The translations under genes were made by a program, and so were the position numbers. The notes beneath the pieces were generated by a model. It was not told the origin of the DNA. It searched no databases and saw only the letters and a program-made list of their open reading frames with translations. Positions 13,189 through 14,474 of a stretch of 14,474 nt of DNA are shown here, in pieces; position 1 is the stretch's first letter, and each line of letters starts with the position of its first letter. The stretch is taken from contig JBQCIO010000038.1 of NCBI GenBank assembly GCA_051953655.1, positions 1 to 14,474 of the forward strand, given 5' to 3'. The DNA is from JBQCHF01 sp051953655 (GTDB lineage Bacteria > Actinomycetota > Actinomycetes > Motilibacterales > Motilibacteraceae).

Positions 13189-13194
13189 TAGGGT
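13189..13194 (+). promoter_or_regulatory. Leaderless-type -10 box of the SDR gene
   Basis: TAGGGT ends exactly 6 nt before the GTG at 13201. There is no typical Shine-Dalgarno and no clear -35; the position where a -35 would lie falls in the 15-bp tandem repeat array. Confidence 0.5.
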
Positions 13195-13200
13195 GGGCAG

Positions 13201-13965
13201 GTGCCCGTCCACCCGCTCGCGCCCGGCGCCGTGGTGCTGGTCACCGGTGCCAGCGCCGGCATCGGCTGGTCGGTCACCGAACAGCTCACCGCCCGCGGGC
13301 TGACCGTGGTCGGCACCGGCCGCGACGCCGAGGCCCTGGCCGCCCTCAGCACCCGAACCGGGGCCACCGCCGTCGTCGCCGACCTGGCCCGACCGGACAG
13401 CGCCGCGCAGGTCGTCGACGCCGCGCGCGCCGCGCACGGCCGGCTGGACGCCGTGGTGGCCAACGCCGGCGTGGGGCACCTCGGACCGGTGGCGGAGATG
13501 ACGCCCGAGCGCGTCGCCGAGCTGGTGGACGTCAACCTGCGCGCCCCGATGCTGCTGGCCCGGGCCGCGCTGCCCGCGCTGGCGCGGCAGCCGCGCGGGG
13601 CGCTGGTCTTCGTCGGCTCGATCGCCGGCGCCGTGGGGGTGCCCGGCGAGACTGTCTACTCGGCCACCAAGGCCGGGCTGACCGTCTTCGCCGACCTGCT
13701 GCGCGAGGAGGTGCGCGCCAGCGGGATCACCGTGTCAACGCTGGTCCCGGGCGTGGTCGACACCGCGTTCTTCCAGCGCCGCGGCGCCGCCTACGACCGC
13801 GCGGTCCCCCGGCCCCTGCCGGTGGACCAGGTCGCCCGCCGCGTGGTGGACCTGCTCGAGACCGGCGCGCCGCGCCGGGTGGAGCCGCGCTGGCTCGCCG
13901 TCCCGGCCCGGCTCGCCGCCGCCACCCCCGCCCTCTACCGCGCCCTGGCCCGCCGGTTCGGCTGA
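13201..13965 (+). CDS. Short-chain dehydrogenase/reductase (SDR)
   Basis: A 254-residue classical SDR with a Rossmann fold. The cofactor loop TGASAGIG is at 15-22, the residue after beta-2 is R41 (GRD), which favours NADP(H), and ANAG is at 87-90. The catalytic set is S140 (VGSIAG), Y153 and K157 (YSATK), with N112 as the fourth residue. VPGVVDTAF at 182-190 follows, as usual. It is about standard length and complete. The GTG start is leaderless-type. It lies 66 bp after the VC0807-like gene and is convergent with dxs across 27 bp. The substrate cannot be assigned, because SDRs are diverse and the neighbours give no pathway. Confidence 0.92.
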   Translation: MPVHPLAPGAVVLVTGASAGIGWSVTEQLTARGLTVVGTGRDAEALAALSTRTGATAVVADLARPDSAAQVVDAARAAHGRLDAVVANAGVGHLGPVAEMTPERVAELVDVNLRAPMLLARAALPALARQPRGALVFVGSIAGAVGVPGETVYSATKAGLTVFADLLREEVRASGITVSTLVPGVVDTAFFQRRGAAYDRAVPRPLPVDQVARRVVDLLETGAPRRVEPRWLAVPARLAAATPALYRALARRFG

Positions 13966-13977
13966 CCTTGCTGCGGC

Positions 13978-13997
13978 GCTGAGACCGGCAGCTCAGC
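13978..13997. terminator. Weak hairpin between SDR gene and dxs
   Basis: GCTGAG (13978-13983) and CTCAGC (13992-13997) form a 6-bp stem with an 8-nt loop in the 27-bp convergent gap, and the dxs stop lies in one arm. It could serve as a bidirectional terminator. It is short and has no U tract, so confidence is low. Confidence 0.3.
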
Positions 13998-14474
13998 CCA
14001 GCGCGCGCACCGGCCGGTCCGCCCCCGTCGCCGCCCGCGCGGCCGCCACAATGCCGGCGCAGTCCAGGCCGTGCTCGGCCAGGATCGCCTCGCGGGTGCC
14101 GTGCGCCAGGAACCGCTGCGGCAGCCCGAGCGTGCGCAGCTCGGCCGGCACGTGCGCCTCCCGCAGCGCCCGGCCCACGGCGTCGCCGAAGCCGCCGGCC
14201 ACACCGCCGTCCTCCACCGTCACGACCACCCGGTGGCGTGCCGCCAGCTCGACCAGCGCGACGTCGACCGGCAGCAGCCAGCGCGGGTCGGCCACGGTGA
14301 CCGAGGCCCCCGAACGGGCCAGCTCGTCGGCCGCCTCCAGGGCGGCGCCGGCCAGCGGGCCGGCCGGCAGCAGCAGCACGTCGGACAGGCCGGCGCGGGG
14401 TGCGCGCGTCTCGCGCAGCACGTCCACCTGGCCCACCCGCCGCTGCGCCGGCAGCGCCCGCGGCACCGACCCCT
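13993..14474 (-). CDS. dxs: 1-deoxy-D-xylulose-5-phosphate synthase, C-terminal part
   Basis: Only the last ~160 residues are present; the gene runs off the right edge. DXS condenses pyruvate and glyceraldehyde-3-phosphate at the entry of the non-mevalonate isoprenoid pathway. What remains is the transketolase C-terminal domain. GGVAGGFG follows VVTVEDG in the block typical of DXS, with LGLPQRFLAHGTREAIL and a GL..AGI tail, all in the standard order and spacing. The thiamine diphosphate domains lie outside the window. The last residues and stop overlap a small hairpin. The assignment is strong for DXS over a general transketolase because of the LGLPQRFL.HG block. Confidence 0.87.
   Translation of the reverse strand, partial: GSVPRALPAQRRVGQVDVLRETRAPRAGLSDVLLLPAGPLAGAALEAADELARSGASVTVADPRWLLPVDVALVELAARHRVVVTVEDGGVAGGFGDAVGRALREAHVPAELRTLGLPQRFLAHGTREAILAEHGLDCAGIVAAARAATGADRPVRALG

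Noticed and set aside
12519..13982. A plus-strand open frame of 487 codons across the VC0807-like and SDR genes, and the antisense 12283-13479 frame
   Set aside because: Arg/Pro/Gly-rich shadows; the real frames show transmembrane segments and SDR catalytic motifs instead.

Overview
The window is very GC-rich chromosomal DNA. It has frequent GTG starts, 4-bp GTGA overlaps between consecutive genes, a Gly-Cys-Val tRNA cluster and long spurious open frames opposite real genes. Together these point to a high-GC actinobacterium. The gene content and leaderless-type starts would fit a member of the Geodermatophilaceae or a relative, but this is inference. The first ~110 bases (T-rich, then a 12-C run) do not match the rest and look like a low-quality contig end.

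Layout. (1) 145-4843, minus strand: a run of five genes transcribed right to left. They encode an arginase/agmatinase-family ureohydrolase, a FetB/UPF0014 membrane permease, aminodeoxychorismate synthase PabB, aminodeoxychorismate lyase PabC and an SMP-30/gluconolactonase-like protein. Several overlap by 4 bp. PabB and PabC together turn chorismate (plus amide nitrogen) into p-aminobenzoate for folate; no PabA glutaminase or FetA ATPase gene is present here. (2) 4908-5295, plus strand: a sigma70-type promoter, tRNA-Gly(GCC), tRNA-Cys(GCA), tRNA-Val(GAC) and a perfect 15-bp-arm palindrome that probably terminates both the tRNAs and the convergent cupin gene. (3) 5309-6494: divergent cupin (minus) and TMEM175/DUF1211-type channel (plus) genes.

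(4) 6501-10210, minus strand: a tightly coupled three-gene operon for a GT1-type glycosyltransferase, a maltokinase-fold sugar kinase resembling actinobacterial glucosamine kinases, and a SIS-domain aminosugar isomerase/deaminase-like protein. It has its own TTGACC-N17-TTCGAT promoter, whose -35 contains the stop codon of the upstream HIT gene. This is the best candidate for a poorly described system: an aminosugar-handling pathway linked to glycosyl transfer. (5) 10207-11943, minus strand: a HIT-family hydrolase and an OafA-like membrane acyltransferase. (6) 11944-12351: a 408-bp gap with an inverted repeat, two potential RNA hairpins and a three-codon upstream ORF. (7) 12352-13965, plus strand: a VC0807-like membrane protein and a short-chain dehydrogenase. 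(8) 13993-end, minus strand: the C-terminal end of dxs (non-mevalonate isoprenoid pathway).

Two window-wide patterns stand out. Many genes lack a Shine-Dalgarno sequence and instead carry a -10-like hexamer exactly 6 nt before a GTG start, as expected for leaderless mRNAs. Two unrelated genes (pabC and the VC0807-like gene) end in short tandem duplications that repeat their own stop codon.
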